A DNA stretch of 64,000 bases from Sphaerisporangium fuscum (GTDB lineage: Bacteria > Actinomycetota > Actinomycetes > Streptosporangiales > Streptosporangiaceae), in contig NZ_JAHDTF010000023.1 of NCBI RefSeq assembly GCF_018531465.1, forward strand, positions 124,001-188,000, in the 5' to 3' direction. Below, in pieces: positions 51,826 through 60,263 of the stretch; the stretch's first letter is position 1, and the number at the start of each line of letters is the position of its first letter. Position numbers and translations under genes: made by a program. The notes under the pieces are model-generated. The model saw only the letters and a program-made list of their open reading frames with translations, searched no databases and was not told where the DNA came from.

Positions 51826-52490
51826 CGGCCCTGCACGACCTCGCGGCGCGGGCGCGCTCACTGGTCCGGGACGGCCGCCGTGCCGTTCTCGGCATCACCG
51901 GCGGCCCCGGCGCGGGCAAGAGCACGCTGGCCGAGCACCTGGTCGCCGTCCTCGCGCCGTCCCCTCCGGCCGGGCAGCAGGCGGGCGAGTGGGTGGCCCA
52001 CGTGCCGATGGACGGCTTCCACCTCGCCGACGTCGAGCTCGACCGCCTCGGGCGGCGTGACCGCAAGGGCGCCCCCGACACCTTCGACGCCGCCGGGTAC
52101 GCCGCCCTGCTGCGCCGCCTGCGCGACGACACCGGCGAGACGGTCTACGCGCCCGCGTTCGAGCGCGACATCGAGCAGCCGATCGCCGGGAGCATCCCCG
52201 TGCCGCCACCGGCCCGGCTCGTCGTGACCGAGGGCAACTACCTGCTGCTCGGCGAGGGCGACTGGGCGCGGGTGCGGCCCCTGCTCGACGAGGTCTGGTA
52301 CTGCGACCTCGACCCCGGTGAGCGGGTGCGCCGCCTGGTCGCCCGGCACGAGCGCTTCGGAAAGGCCCACGAGGCGGCGGTCCGCTGGGTGATGGGCACC
52401 GACCAGCGCAACGCCGACCTCATCGCCACCACCCGTTCCCGGGCCGATCTGATCGTCACCGACCTCACCCTCCGCTCCATCGGATCCTGA
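51822..52490 (+). CDS. P-loop nucleoside/pantothenate-type kinase
   Basis: A 222-residue kinase of the uridine kinase/pantothenate kinase/phosphoribulokinase superfamily. Walker A VLGITGGPGAGKSTLAEHL (27-34), the catalytic-acid strand HVPMDGFHLADVELDRLGR, LVVTEGNYLLL and the lid RRLVARHERFGKAHEAA with arginines. The family is often annotated as nucleoside or fructose kinase; the substrate cannot be told. The ATG overlaps the LuxR-family stop (ATGA), so both are translated together. Such coupling with a LAL regulator suggests the kinase belongs to the regulator's circuit. Confidence 0.85.
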   Translation: MTALHDLAARARSLVRDGRRAVLGITGGPGAGKSTLAEHLVAVLAPSPPAGQQAGEWVAHVPMDGFHLADVELDRLGRRDRKGAPDTFDAAGYAALLRRLRDDTGETVYAPAFERDIEQPIAGSIPVPPPARLVVTEGNYLLLGEGDWARVRPLLDEVWYCDLDPGERVRRLVARHERFGKAHEAAVRWVMGTDQRNADLIATTRSRADLIVTDLTLRSIGS

Positions 52491-52497
52491 GCCGGCG

Positions 52498-53793
52498 TCA
52501 GCCGGAGGCCGCCGGGTCGGCCACGTGGCCGACGAAGAGGGGGGCCGCGGTGGGGCTGTGGACGATCGCGAAGGCGAAGGGGCGGTCGGCCCGCACGTCG
52601 ATGATCCGGCCGGCGTGGCCGGCGGCCGCGAAGCCGAGGGCGGTCACGGCCGCCGCCTCGGTGCCCCATTCGTCCACCGAGATGTTGGCCCGGTGGACCG
52701 CCTGGCCGAGCGTCATCCTGTCGGCGATGCCGGAGAAGTCGCCCCCGTCGAACATCGCGCCCAGCCCCAGCTTCCGCAGCGACGCCTCCAGGTCCAGGGA
52801 GGTGCCGAAGTCCCAGGGCGGCAGGGCGAGGCTGACCGTCTGCGGCTTCAGCCCGGCGACCACCTTCTGCAGCGTGGCCGGAGCCAGCAGGTCCGCGGGC
52901 GAGGCGCCCGGCCGGGGCAGCAGCACCAGCATCGCCAGGTCGCTCTTCGCGTACGGCAGCTCGACCGCCTGCCAGCCGGAGCCCTCGGCGTACCTCAGGC
53001 TCTCGGTCTGGCGCATGAGCTTGGTCCGGACAGTGGAGCCGTCGGCGCGGGTGAACGCGGCGTTCTGCTCCGAAGCGCCCTCGGCGAAGTGGTACCGCCA
53101 GTCGGCCTTCATGTAGATCGCGTTGGCGATGACCAGCTTGATGTCCGGGTCCAGCCGGTCGAACACCTTCTTCACCCGGCCCGCCGTCTGCTCGTCGGCC
53201 CAGGCGTTGATGATCCCGGCGGGGTCCTTGCGGAAGTCGAGCGTGCGCACACCCGCCCCGTACTGCGAGGCCAGCGTCCGCAGGAAGGGCTCCTTGACGG
53301 GCAGGCCCTCCTGCGCGAACAGCCCGTTGGCGATGCCGACGATCGGGGCGGCCGGTTCGCTGTCCTGCGCGTCCCTCGTGGCGCCGCGCTCGGGGGGCGG
53401 CGGCGGCCCGTCCACGGTCACGATCTTCCGGCTGAGCGCGTTGAAGGCGGTGTGCGGCCCCTCGGCGGGGAAGCCGAAGGTCCTGTCCAGCGCGGCCCCG
53501 GTCGCGCCGACCGCTCCCGCCCTCGCCATGCCGAACGCGTAGGCGATGCTCAGCGGCGACATCACGGTGTTCTCGGCGGGCTTGGCCGCGACCTGGTACA
53601 GGGCGTGGCCGAAGACGGTAAGTCCGCGTACGAGCGCGGGGACGAGATCGTCCTTGGGCACCTCGCGGTCGACTCCCGCGGCGGTGAGCACCTGGGTGTC
53701 CCCCTCTCCGCCGCAGGCCGTCGCCGCGGCCGCGAGCAGCGCCATCGCGAGGAACTCCCGCCGGAGCAGTCCGCCCCGTCCATCGTTTGGCAT
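52498..53793 (-). CDS. Serpin-family protein with Tat/lipoprotein-like signal
   Basis: A 431-residue bacterial serpin. N-terminus LRREFLAMALLAAAATACGG has a twin-arginine and a lipobox-like ATAC with Cys27, so it is probably exported and lipid-anchored. Serpin landmarks: ENTVMSPLSIAYAFGMARAG, VIANAIYMKADWRYHF, the hinge DEWGTEAAAVTALGFAAAGH (about 366-385) and PFAFAIVHSPTAAPLFVGHV at the end. The hinge with small residues (GTEAAA) suggests an inhibitory form. Target protease unknown. ATG at 53793 with TGAGGGGT upstream. Tail to tail with the kinase gene. Confidence 0.92.
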   Translation of the reverse strand: MPNDGRGGLLRREFLAMALLAAAATACGGEGDTQVLTAAGVDREVPKDDLVPALVRGLTVFGHALYQVAAKPAENTVMSPLSIAYAFGMARAGAVGATGAALDRTFGFPAEGPHTAFNALSRKIVTVDGPPPPPERGATRDAQDSEPAAPIVGIANGLFAQEGLPVKEPFLRTLASQYGAGVRTLDFRKDPAGIINAWADEQTAGRVKKVFDRLDPDIKLVIANAIYMKADWRYHFAEGASEQNAAFTRADGSTVRTKLMRQTESLRYAEGSGWQAVELPYAKSDLAMLVLLPRPGASPADLLAPATLQKVVAGLKPQTVSLALPPWDFGTSLDLEASLRKLGLGAMFDGGDFSGIADRMTLGQAVHRANISVDEWGTEAAAVTALGFAAAGHAGRIIDVRADRPFAFAIVHSPTAAPLFVGHVADPAASG

Positions 53794-53929
53794 ACCCCTC
53801 AGACGTCCGGCGCGAGGGAAAGGTTCAGCGGGGAGACTGGCCGCCCGTTCACCGGGTAAGGCTCGCTCCGCGGAGCGGCGGCAGGGGCGCGGGCCCGGTG
53901 AGTGGCCGCCGTTCGAGAAGGGGGTAACG

Positions 53930-55402
53930 GTGCGGGACATCGATCGCTGGGTGCTGGCCGACGGCGAGTGGACGGCGAGCGCCGGCGGACAGAGCCGTAT
54001 GGTCACCGACCCGGCGACGGGCGAGCCGCTGGGCGAGGTGCCCGCCGGGTGCGGCCGGGACGTCGAACGCGCCGTCTCCTCCGCGCGCCGCGCCCAGCCG
54101 GGCTGGGCCCGGACGGCGCCCGCCGACCGGGCGGCCCGGCTGCACAAGATCGCCGACCGGGTCGCGGCCCGCGCCGAGGACCTCGCCGGGCTGGTGACAC
54201 GGGAGATGGGCAAGCCCATCGGCGACGCGCGCGGCGGCGTGGAGGCCGGGGTCGGCACGCTGCGGCAGTACGCCGAGCTGGGCCCGCTGCACCGGGGCCG
54301 GAGCCTGCAGGGCCACTGGCACGCCACGGACCTGATGGTGTACGAGCCGCGCGGTGTCGTCGCGGTGATCACGCCGTGGAACGACCCGGTGGCGATCGCC
54401 TGCGGGCTCATCGGCGCGGCGGTCGTGACCGGCAACACCGTCGTGCACAAGCCGTCCGAGCGCACCCCGCACACCGGGGCGCTGCTCGCCGAACTGATGG
54501 CCGACGAGCTGCCGCCGGGCGTCCTGACGATGGTGCCGGGCGACGCGCGGGCCGGTGAGCCCCTCGCCGCACACCCGGACGTCGACCTGATCGCTCACGT
54601 CGGCTCCACCGCGACCGGCCGGGCCATCGCCCAGGCCGCCGCGCGGACGGGGGCGGCGACGCTGCTGGAGAACGGCGGCAAGGACGCCCTCATCGTCGAC
54701 GCCGGCGTGGAGGCCAAGTGGGCCGCCGGGCAGGCCGCCACCGGCTGTTTCGCCAACGCCGGCCAGATCTGCACCTCAGCGGAGCGGATCTACGTGCACA
54801 AGGACGTCGCCGAGCCGTTCCTCGCCGCGCTGGTGCAGCGGGCCGAGGAGCTGCGCATGGGACCCGGCCTGCACGAGGACACCACGCTCGGCCCGCTCGT
54901 CGACCGCGCGCAGCGCGACCTCGTCGACCGGCACGTCCGCCGCGCCGTCGAGGCGGGCGGGCGGGTGCTGACCGGAGGGCGGGTGCCGGACGGCCCTGGG
55001 GCGTTCTACCCGGCGACCGTGCTGTCGGGCTGCACCGACGACATGGAGATCATGCGCGAGGAGACGTTCGGCCCGGTGGCGGCGGTCCGCGTCGTCGATT
55101 CCTTCGACGAGGCGCTCCGGCTGGCCACCGCCTCGCGGTACGGGCTGGCCGCGACGGTCCTCACCCCGTCGATGACCAACGCCCAGCGCGCCTGGCGGGA
55201 GCTGCCCGTCGGCACCGTCAAAATCAACGCGATGTTCGGCGGCGCCCCGGGCGGCGCGGCCCAGCCCCTGCGCGCCAGCGGGCACGGGTTCGGCTACGGC
55301 CCCGAGCTTCTCGACGAGATGACCCACACCAAGGTCGTCCACCTGGCCCCGCACCCTGACCCGGCGTCCCCCCGTTCTGGGGAAAGCCGGTACGGCCGGT
55401 GA
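53930..55402 (+). CDS. Aldehyde dehydrogenase family protein
   Basis: A 490-residue NAD(P)-dependent aldehyde dehydrogenase: VVAVITPWNDPVAIACGL (N-terminal cofactor loop), KPSERTPHTGALL (Lys174), AHVGSTATGRAIA, catalytic Glu247 (LLENGGKDALIV) and catalytic Cys281 (FANAGQICTSAER). MREETFGPVAAVRVVDSFDE near the C-terminus is also typical. Length normal. It resembles gamma-aminobutyraldehyde or succinate-semialdehyde dehydrogenases. GTG start at 53930 with GGGGG upstream. Followed by a small GYD-domain gene. Confidence 0.93.
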   Translation: MRDIDRWVLADGEWTASAGGQSRMVTDPATGEPLGEVPAGCGRDVERAVSSARRAQPGWARTAPADRAARLHKIADRVAARAEDLAGLVTREMGKPIGDARGGVEAGVGTLRQYAELGPLHRGRSLQGHWHATDLMVYEPRGVVAVITPWNDPVAIACGLIGAAVVTGNTVVHKPSERTPHTGALLAELMADELPPGVLTMVPGDARAGEPLAAHPDVDLIAHVGSTATGRAIAQAAARTGAATLLENGGKDALIVDAGVEAKWAAGQAATGCFANAGQICTSAERIYVHKDVAEPFLAALVQRAEELRMGPGLHEDTTLGPLVDRAQRDLVDRHVRRAVEAGGRVLTGGRVPDGPGAFYPATVLSGCTDDMEIMREETFGPVAAVRVVDSFDEALRLATASRYGLAATVLTPSMTNAQRAWRELPVGTVKINAMFGGAPGGAAQPLRASGHGFGYGPELLDEMTHTKVVHLAPHPDPASPRSGESRYGR

Positions 55403-55494
55403 GGTTACCGTCACCCGAAGCCGAGAACGTGGACTGGCGACCGCGTCCACGGCCGTTCCCCTGGGGGACGGTGGCACCGAGAACGGGTGGCTCC

Positions 55495-55815
55495 ATGCCC
55501 AGATACCTGATCCAGGTCAACTACACCACCGAGGGGCTGAAGGGACTCGCCAAAGAAGGGGGCACCGCGCGGCGCCAGGTCGTGGACCGCATGGCGCGGA
55601 GCCTCGGAGGCCGGGTCGAGCAGATGTACTACGCCTTCGGCGACAACGACCTCTACATCCTGGCCGACCTGCCCAGCAATCCCGCCTCGGCGGCGTTCGG
55701 CCTCACGGTGTCGGCCGCCGGGGGAGCACGCACGAAGACCGTGGTCCTGCTGACACCGGAGGAGATCGACGAGGCGGCCAAGCAGGAGGTCGACTACCGT
55801 CCTCCCGGCGCCTGA
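55495..55815 (+). CDS. GYD-domain protein
   Basis: A 106-residue protein of the GYD family (ferredoxin-like): MPRYLIQVNYTTEGLKGLAK, GGRVEQMYYAFGDNDLYILA and VVLLTPEEIDEAAKQEVDYR. The GDNDLYILADLPSN segment corresponds to the GxYD-type motif that names the family. Function unknown. ATG at 55495; ribosome-binding site weak (GGGTGG). It follows the aldehyde dehydrogenase by about 90 bases and may share its transcript. Confidence 0.88.
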   Translation: MPRYLIQVNYTTEGLKGLAKEGGTARRQVVDRMARSLGGRVEQMYYAFGDNDLYILADLPSNPASAAFGLTVSAAGGARTKTVVLLTPEEIDEAAKQEVDYRPPGA

Positions 55816-55835
55816 CACCCCTTGGGTCTCGGTGC

Positions 55836-58190
55836 TCAGGCGGGACGGCGGCCGACCGGCTCGCGGCCGGGCGGCTGGCGGATCGTGATCTCGGGCAACG
55901 GCACCTCCGGGTTCGGCCGCGTCACCGGCTGCTCCCCGAGGTCGAACTCCTCTCCGTGGTGGGACAGCGTGATCGGCGATCCCGACAGCAGCCGGTACGT
56001 CGTCTCCCCCGGGGTGATCCCGACCCGCAGCAGGCGGTGGCGGTAACGCAGCCGGAAGGTCAGGCGCGGGATGCCCGCGGGCAGCTTGGGAGCGAAGCAC
56101 AGCCGTGCGCCGGGGGCGCGCATGCCGCCGAACCCGGCCACCAGGGCGATCCACGCACCCGCCAGCGCGGCCAGGTGCACCCCGTCGACGGTGTTCCTCT
56201 CCAGGTCGTCCAGGTCCATCAGCGCCGCCTCGCCGAGGTAGGCGTACGCGAGCGCCAGCTGCCCGACCTCGGCCGCGAGCACCGCCTGGCTGCAGGCCGA
56301 CAGTGAGGAGTCGCGGACGGTCAGCTCCTCGTAGTAGGCGAAGTTGCGCAGCTTCTCCTCGGGTGTGAAGGCGTCGCCGCGCAGGTGCATCGCGAGCACC
56401 AGGTCGGCCTGCTTGACGACCTGCTTTCGGTAGAGGTCGAAGTACGGGAAGTGGAGCAGCAGAGGGTACTGCTCGGGCTTGGTGGCGGCGAAGTCCCACA
56501 TCGCGTGCCCGGTGAAGCCTTCGCTCTGGCAGTGCACGCGCCGATGCTCGTCGTAGGGGATGTACATGGTGGCGGCGCTGCCGCGCCAGGAGGCGGTCTC
56601 CTCCAGGGTGACCCCGAGCTGCCGTGCCCCCTCGAAGTGGCGGATCGCGGTCTCGGCCGCCACGCGGAGGTTCTGCTGGGCCATAAGGTTGGTGTAGACG
56701 TTGTCGTCGGCCACGGCGGTGTACTCGTCGGGGCCGGTCACACCGTCGATGCGGTACTTCCCCTCGACGTCGTGGTGGCCGAGCGCCCGCCACAGCCGGG
56801 CCGTCTCCACCAGCAGCGGCAGGCCGACGTCGCGCTCGAACTCGGTGTCCTCGGTCGCGTCGATGTACCGGACGACGGCGTAGGCGATGTCGGCGTTGAT
56901 GTGGAACGCCGCCGTGCCGGCCGGCCAGTAGCTGGAGCACTCCTCGCCGTTGATCGTCCGCCAGGGGAACGCCGCCCCGCGCAGGTTGAGCTGGGCGGCG
57001 CGCGCCCGTGCCTTCGGCAGGATCGACCTGCGCCACGACAGCGCGTCGGCGGCGGCGTGCGGGTGGGTGTAGGTGAGCACCGGCAGCACGAAGGTCTCGG
57101 TGTCCCAGAAGGCGTGGCCGTCGTAGCCAGAGCCGGTCAGCCCCTTGGCCGCGATCGGCCGGTTCTCCAGGCGCGCGGAGGCCTGTACCAGGTGGAACAG
57201 CCCGAACCGGACGGCCTGCTGCACCTCGGGGTCGCCCTCCACCTCGACGTCGGCGCCCTCCCAGAACTCGTCGAGGAAGGCCCGCTGGTCGGCGCGCAGC
57301 CCGTCCCACCCGACCAGCTTGGCCGCGGCCAGCGCCGCGACGACCTGGTCGTGCATGGCCGGCCGGGACCGCTTGCCCGACCAGCCGTAGGCGAAGAACT
57401 TCACCAGCCGCAGCCGCTGCCCCGGTTCCAGCCTGCTCACGACCGTCACCCGGCTCACGTCGCCGCTGCCCTGCGCCTCGACCCGCAGGCCCTCGGGCCC
57501 TTCGACGTCGTGGCACATCGCGGCGGCGACCCGCAGGTTGCTGGCCCGGGTGCGATGCACCATGATCGCCACGCCGTCCTTGGCGGGCATGTTCTCCTCC
57601 AGGACCAGCGGCGCCTCCAGCACCGCCGCCGCCCGCGGGTCGCCGCCGGTGTACTCCACGGTCTCGTTAGCGACCAGCTCCGACTGCAGCACCACGCCGC
57701 GGGCGCGTTCGAGGGCCTCGACGACGTACTCGACGGCCGCCACCGCCCGGTGCGTGAACGACACCAGCCGCGTCGAGGTCACCCGTACCTCTCCCCGGGT
57801 GGGGGAGCTCCAGTGCGCGCGGCGGGTCAGGGTGCCGGCCCGCAGGTCGAGGACGCGCTCGTGCTCGTGCAGCGTGCCGTACCGGACGTCGAACGGCTCG
57901 TCGTCCACCAGCAGCCGGATCAGCTTGCCGTTGGTCACGTTGACGACGGTCTGCCCGGACTCGGGGTAGCCGTAGCCCGCCTCGGCGTACGGCAGGGGCC
58001 GCAGTTCGTACACCGAGTTGAGGTAGGTGCCCGGCATCCCGTACGGCTCGCCCTCGTCAAGGTTGCCGCGCAGGCCGATGTGGCCGTTGGACAGGGCGAA
58101 CACCGACTCGGTCTGCGCCAGCACGTCCAGGTGGAGGCTGCGCTCGCGCACCGCCCACGGCTCCACGGTGAAGGCCGGATGTTTGATCAT
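55836..58190 (-). CDS. GH65 glycoside phosphorylase (kojibiose/maltose/trehalose type)
   Basis: A 784-residue family 65 glycoside phosphorylase. Domains: N-terminal beta-sandwich (1-270), linker, (alpha/alpha)6 barrel (320-680) and C-terminal beta-sheet. Substrate site GYDGHAFWDTETFVLP (about 355-370) and the acid Glu489 in DGVTGPDEYTAVADDN. It phosphorolyses an alpha-glucosyl disaccharide to beta-glucose 1-phosphate plus glucose; the linkage cannot be fixed here. ATG at 58190. It lies 31 bases downstream of the beta-phosphoglucomutase gene, which takes its product. Confidence 0.94.
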   Translation of the reverse strand: MIKHPAFTVEPWAVRERSLHLDVLAQTESVFALSNGHIGLRGNLDEGEPYGMPGTYLNSVYELRPLPYAEAGYGYPESGQTVVNVTNGKLIRLLVDDEPFDVRYGTLHEHERVLDLRAGTLTRRAHWSSPTRGEVRVTSTRLVSFTHRAVAAVEYVVEALERARGVVLQSELVANETVEYTGGDPRAAAVLEAPLVLEENMPAKDGVAIMVHRTRASNLRVAAAMCHDVEGPEGLRVEAQGSGDVSRVTVVSRLEPGQRLRLVKFFAYGWSGKRSRPAMHDQVVAALAAAKLVGWDGLRADQRAFLDEFWEGADVEVEGDPEVQQAVRFGLFHLVQASARLENRPIAAKGLTGSGYDGHAFWDTETFVLPVLTYTHPHAAADALSWRRSILPKARARAAQLNLRGAAFPWRTINGEECSSYWPAGTAAFHINADIAYAVVRYIDATEDTEFERDVGLPLLVETARLWRALGHHDVEGKYRIDGVTGPDEYTAVADDNVYTNLMAQQNLRVAAETAIRHFEGARQLGVTLEETASWRGSAATMYIPYDEHRRVHCQSEGFTGHAMWDFAATKPEQYPLLLHFPYFDLYRKQVVKQADLVLAMHLRGDAFTPEEKLRNFAYYEELTVRDSSLSACSQAVLAAEVGQLALAYAYLGEAALMDLDDLERNTVDGVHLAALAGAWIALVAGFGGMRAPGARLCFAPKLPAGIPRLTFRLRYRHRLLRVGITPGETTYRLLSGSPITLSHHGEEFDLGEQPVTRPNPEVPLPEITIRQPPGREPVGRRPA

Positions 58191-58221
58191 TCCCGCTGCT
58201 CCAGACTCGCGAAGATGCGGC

Positions 58222-58971
58222 TCACCGGTCGTCCAGCAGCTCGATGAGGTCGCCGACCACGACGTCGGCGCCGTGCTCGCGCAGGGCCCGCTCCTGGTCG
58301 CCTCCGACGCGGTCCACGCCGACCACGTGGCCGAACCCTCCGGCCCGGCCGGCGGCGACTCCCGCCTGGGCGTCCTCGAACACCGCCGCGCGCTCCGGCT
58401 CCAGCCCGAGGGCCCGCGCCCCCGCCAGGTACATGTCGGGCGCCGGTTTGCCGGCGAGCCCCTGCCGCTGGGCGACGATGCCGTCGACACGCGCCTCGAA
58501 CAACCCCTCGATGCCGGCGGCGGCGAGCACGCGCGCGGTGTTCGCGCTGGAGGAGACCACCGCCCGCCGCAGCCCCGCGTCGCGGCACGCCTCCACGTAC
58601 CGGACCGCGTCGGGGAAGACCTCCACACCGTCCCTGTCCATGATCGCCTGCGCCAGGGTGTTCTTGCGGTTGCTCAGCCCGTACACCGTGGGCGCGTCCG
58701 GCGGGTCGTCCGCCGTCCCCTCCGGCAGGGTGATGCCGCGCGAGGCCAAGAAGCTCCTGGTGCCGTCGAGCCGCTTCTTGCCGTCGACGTACCGTTCGTA
58801 GTCGCCCGTGGCGTCGAACGGCACGAAAGGGGTCCCCTCGCGCGCGGCCCGTTCGCGCAGGAAGGCGTCGAACGTCTCCTTCCAGGCGGCGGCGTGCACG
58901 GCGGCGGTACGGGTCAGCACGCCGTCCATGTCGAACAGGCATCCCCGGATCCCGCCAGGCAGCCCCAGCAT
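58222..58971 (-). CDS. Beta-phosphoglucomutase-type HAD hydrolase
   Basis: A 249-residue HAD protein: nucleophile Asp14 and acid/base Asp16 (CLFDMDGVLTRTAAVH), cap domain with GDYERYVDGKKRLDGTRSFL, GLSNRKNTLAQAI, motif II AVVSSSANTARVL, motif III Lys in GLAGKPAPDMYLAGA, motif IV VFEDAQAGVAAGRAGGF. It converts beta-glucose 1-phosphate to glucose 6-phosphate. ATG at 58971 with GGGGAGG upstream. First gene of a two-gene operon with the GH65 phosphorylase. Confidence 0.94.
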   Translation of the reverse strand: MLGLPGGIRGCLFDMDGVLTRTAAVHAAAWKETFDAFLRERAAREGTPFVPFDATGDYERYVDGKKRLDGTRSFLASRGITLPEGTADDPPDAPTVYGLSNRKNTLAQAIMDRDGVEVFPDAVRYVEACRDAGLRRAVVSSSANTARVLAAAGIEGLFEARVDGIVAQRQGLAGKPAPDMYLAGARALGLEPERAAVFEDAQAGVAAGRAGGFGHVVGVDRVGGDQERALREHGADVVVGDLIELLDDR

Positions 58972-59077
58972 CCGCCCTCCCCCTGTCAGGCGTGTCTCTC
59001 CTCTCCCTACCCACGCCACCCGGTGCCGATCGGGCGGGTAGGCTGCAGGCCGGCGGAAGTCGACAGGAGTTCACCCG

Positions 59078-59494
59078 ATGGATCTGAACTACTACCGCAC
59101 CCTGATCGCCGTGGCCGACGACTGCCCGGTGACCGAGAGCGTCGTCCCCGAGGCTCGCGGCGCCAAGCAGACCATCGCGACCGTCCAGTACGAGCTGCTG
59201 GCCGGCGAGCCGTACGTCCACACGCAGGAAGACGTCCTGTTCGAGACCTGGCTCCGGCGCCAGGACCTCCCCGGCCTCTCCGAGCAGGAGATCGCCCGGC
59301 TCCGCGACGAGTTCTTCGGCAGGTCGCAGGCGTGCCTGCGCGCCTCGCCACTGCCGAAGAAGTACGGCTGGGGGCTCGCCTTCGACGACAAGGGCCGCGT
59401 CGCCCTGTGTCCCATGGAGTCGAAGGAGTATCAGGACCTGCTGGCCGACGACGGCGTCACGGTGCTCAAGGCGTTGCGTTCCCGCCGCGCCTGA
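59078..59494 (+). CDS. DUF6157-family protein
   Basis: A 138-residue soluble protein: MDLNYYRTLIAVADDCPVTE, GAKQTIATVQYELLAGEPYV, EDVLFETWLRRQDLP, SPLPKKYGWGLAFDDKGRVAL. This is the conserved DUF6157 pattern of actinobacteria. No catalytic residues known. ATG at 59078 with AGGAG eight bases upstream. Between two minus-strand genes; probably monocistronic. Confidence 0.88.
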   Translation: MDLNYYRTLIAVADDCPVTESVVPEARGAKQTIATVQYELLAGEPYVHTQEDVLFETWLRRQDLPGLSEQEIARLRDEFFGRSQACLRASPLPKKYGWGLAFDDKGRVALCPMESKEYQDLLADDGVTVLKALRSRRA

Positions 59495-59593
59495 CGGCCG
59501 GCGTCTCCCGTTGGGCGCCGCCGCCTGACGGGAGCGCGGCGGCGCGGGCGGCGCCCCCGAACGCGACGGAACTCCGACGAGCCGCCCCGGCGG

Positions 59594-60166
59594 TCAGCCG
59601 CCCGACGCCACCAGCGCCAGGGCCGCGGCCACCTCGGCGGCGTAGGCGTCGTCCAGGGGGCCGTGGCCGACGAGCAGCCGGTACCACATCGGCCCGAAGG
59701 CGAGGTCGATGAGAAACTCCTCGTCGACACCGGCGGCGACCTCGCCCCGGCCCCGCGCCCTGGCGACGATGTGACGCACCACGTCGCGCCGTACGTCGAT
59801 GTGGCGCCGCCTGAACAACTCGGCGAACTTCTCGTCCTGCAGCGCCTCGGTCATCAGCGCGCGGTTGACCACGCCCGACACGCCCCGCAGGGCACGGAAG
59901 CTGTCACGGAGCAGGGCCTCGATGTCGCCGCGCAGGCTGCCGATGTCGGGCGCGGGCAGGTCGACGGCGGCGGTGGCCGACAACGCGTCCAGCACGGCCT
60001 CGCCCTTGCTGCGGTAACGGCGGTAGATCGTCTGCTTGGCCACCCCCGCCCGGGCGGCGATGCCTTCCATGCTCAGGCCGGCATAGCCGGCCTCGGCGGT
60101 GAGGGCGAGGGCCGCCCGGCGTATCGCGTCGTCGACGGCGGGGTCACGGGGTCGTCCGGCTGACAT
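59594..60166 (-). CDS. TetR-family transcriptional regulator
   Basis: A 190-residue repressor: GRPRDPAVDDAIRRAALALT, LSMEGIAARAGVAKQTIYRRY and SKGEAVLDALSATAAVDLPA. It has a TetR_C11-like C-terminal bundle with DEEFLIDLAFGPMWYRLLVG, a signature of this subgroup. Apparently leaderless: TAGCAT (minus strand, 60173-60178) lies six bases before the ATG at 60166. Divergent from an MFS exporter gene across two direct-repeat operators. Confidence 0.92.
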   Translation of the reverse strand: MSAGRPRDPAVDDAIRRAALALTAEAGYAGLSMEGIAARAGVAKQTIYRRYRSKGEAVLDALSATAAVDLPAPDIGSLRGDIEALLRDSFRALRGVSGVVNRALMTEALQDEKFAELFRRRHIDVRRDVVRHIVARARGRGEVAAGVDEEFLIDLAFGPMWYRLLVGHGPLDDAYAAEVAAALALVASGG

Positions 60167-60189
60167 GGGCTCATGCTACCCGGTTTGAC

Positions 60190-60234
60190 ATACGCACCGT
60201 CCCGTATTTGAATGACTTACGCACCGTCTCGTAT
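60190..60234. promoter_or_regulatory. Two TetR operators in direct repeat
   Basis: ATACG-N8-CGTAT (60190-60207) and TTACG-N8-CGTAT (60217-60234), the second starting 27 bp after the first; both share TACGCACCGTCYCGTATT. Between the divergent TetR and MFS genes. Confidence 0.65.
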
Positions 60235-60263
60235 TGGAATAGGAAAGCTTCGAACGGAGCCCC

